Positions 5,588 to 5,722 of a stretch of DNA of 5,722 nt are shown here, in pieces. The DNA is from JBLHKS01 sp047620505. GTDB taxonomy: Bacteria; Verrucomicrobiota; Verrucomicrobiia; Verrucomicrobiales; DEV007. The position numbers and the translations under genes are program-made. The notes beneath the pieces were generated by a model. That model was not told the DNA's origin. It ran no database searches and saw only the letters and a program-made list of their open reading frames with translations. How positions within the stretch are numbered: position 1 is the stretch's first letter; each line of letters begins with the position of its first letter. The DNA lies in assembly GCA_047620505.1 (NCBI GenBank), contig JBLHKS010000329.1:1-5722 (forward strand). The letters run 5' to 3'.

Positions 5588-5722
5588 CGGTTGTTCGGTT
5601 GTTCGGTTGTTCGGTTGTTCGGTTGTTCGGTTGTTCGGTTGTTCGGTTGTTCGGTTGTTCGGTTGTTCGGTTGTTCGGTTGTTCGGTTGTTCGGTTGTTC
5701 GGTTGTTCGGTTGTTCGGTTGT
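5588..5722. repeat. Octanucleotide tandem repeat array (unit TTGTTCGG), running off the window
   Basis: From 5591 to the window end the 8-bp unit TTGTTCGG repeats 16 times plus four bases, with no mismatch. CGG at 5588-5590 is the tail of a preceding unit, so the array enters from the left with a degenerate copy. There are no spacers, so it is not a CRISPR. The unit contains no stop codon in any frame on either strand: read through, it would give an eight-residue repeat LFGCSVVR on plus or PNNRTTEQ on minus. No start codon or ribosome site leads into it here, so it is probably non-coding. Perfect identity indicates recent expansion by slippage. The true length cannot be known from this window. 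Confidence 0.95.

Noticed and set aside
5588..5722. CRISPR array
   Set aside because: The units are 8 bp and directly contiguous, with no spacers.

Overview
The window looks like chromosomal DNA from a moderately GC-rich bacterium. The style of the LeuRS and of the small IS200-type (Y1) transposase with its flanking palindromes suggests Verrucomicrobiota or a neighbouring PVC/Acidobacteria-type soil lineage. That placement is an inference from resemblance, not from a search.

Layout. (i) 3-68 (+): the last 21 codons of an upstream gene, possibly a glycosyltransferase. (ii) 110-1198 (+): an SGNH/GDSL-type hydrolase-like protein, 41 nt downstream and probably in the same operon. (iii) 1211-2140: a composite insertion region. 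It holds a REP-associated tyrosine transposase (RAYT, minus strand) framed by mirror-image arrays of three hairpins each. The whole module sits between two direct copies of the last 100 bp of the leuS locus. (iv) 2042-4672 (-): complete leucyl-tRNA synthetase, leuS. (v) 4673-4902: a divergent intergenic region containing a 16-bp perfect palindrome. (vi) 4903-5484 (+): RdgB/HAM1-type XTP/dITP diphosphatase. (vii) 5485-5722: a short spacer with a hairpin built around a 10-bp tandem duplication, then at least 16.5 head-to-tail copies of an 8-bp unit that run off the window.

How it fits together. leuS and rdgB are divergently transcribed housekeeping genes (leucine charging of tRNA; clearance of deaminated purine nucleotides). 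The SGNH gene belongs to a different, probably envelope or polysaccharide, transcription unit that converges on leuS. The most notable feature is the junction. Ancestrally the SGNH stop and the leuS stop were probably only 13 bp apart. A RAYT/REP module now separates them, and a second copy of the leuS 3' end is stranded next to the SGNH gene. The two 100-bp copies differ at four positions, all of them third codon positions and all synonymous. This points to recombination between two functional leuS alleles (a gene-end replacement), or to selection on both copies, rather than to a simple transposon target duplication.
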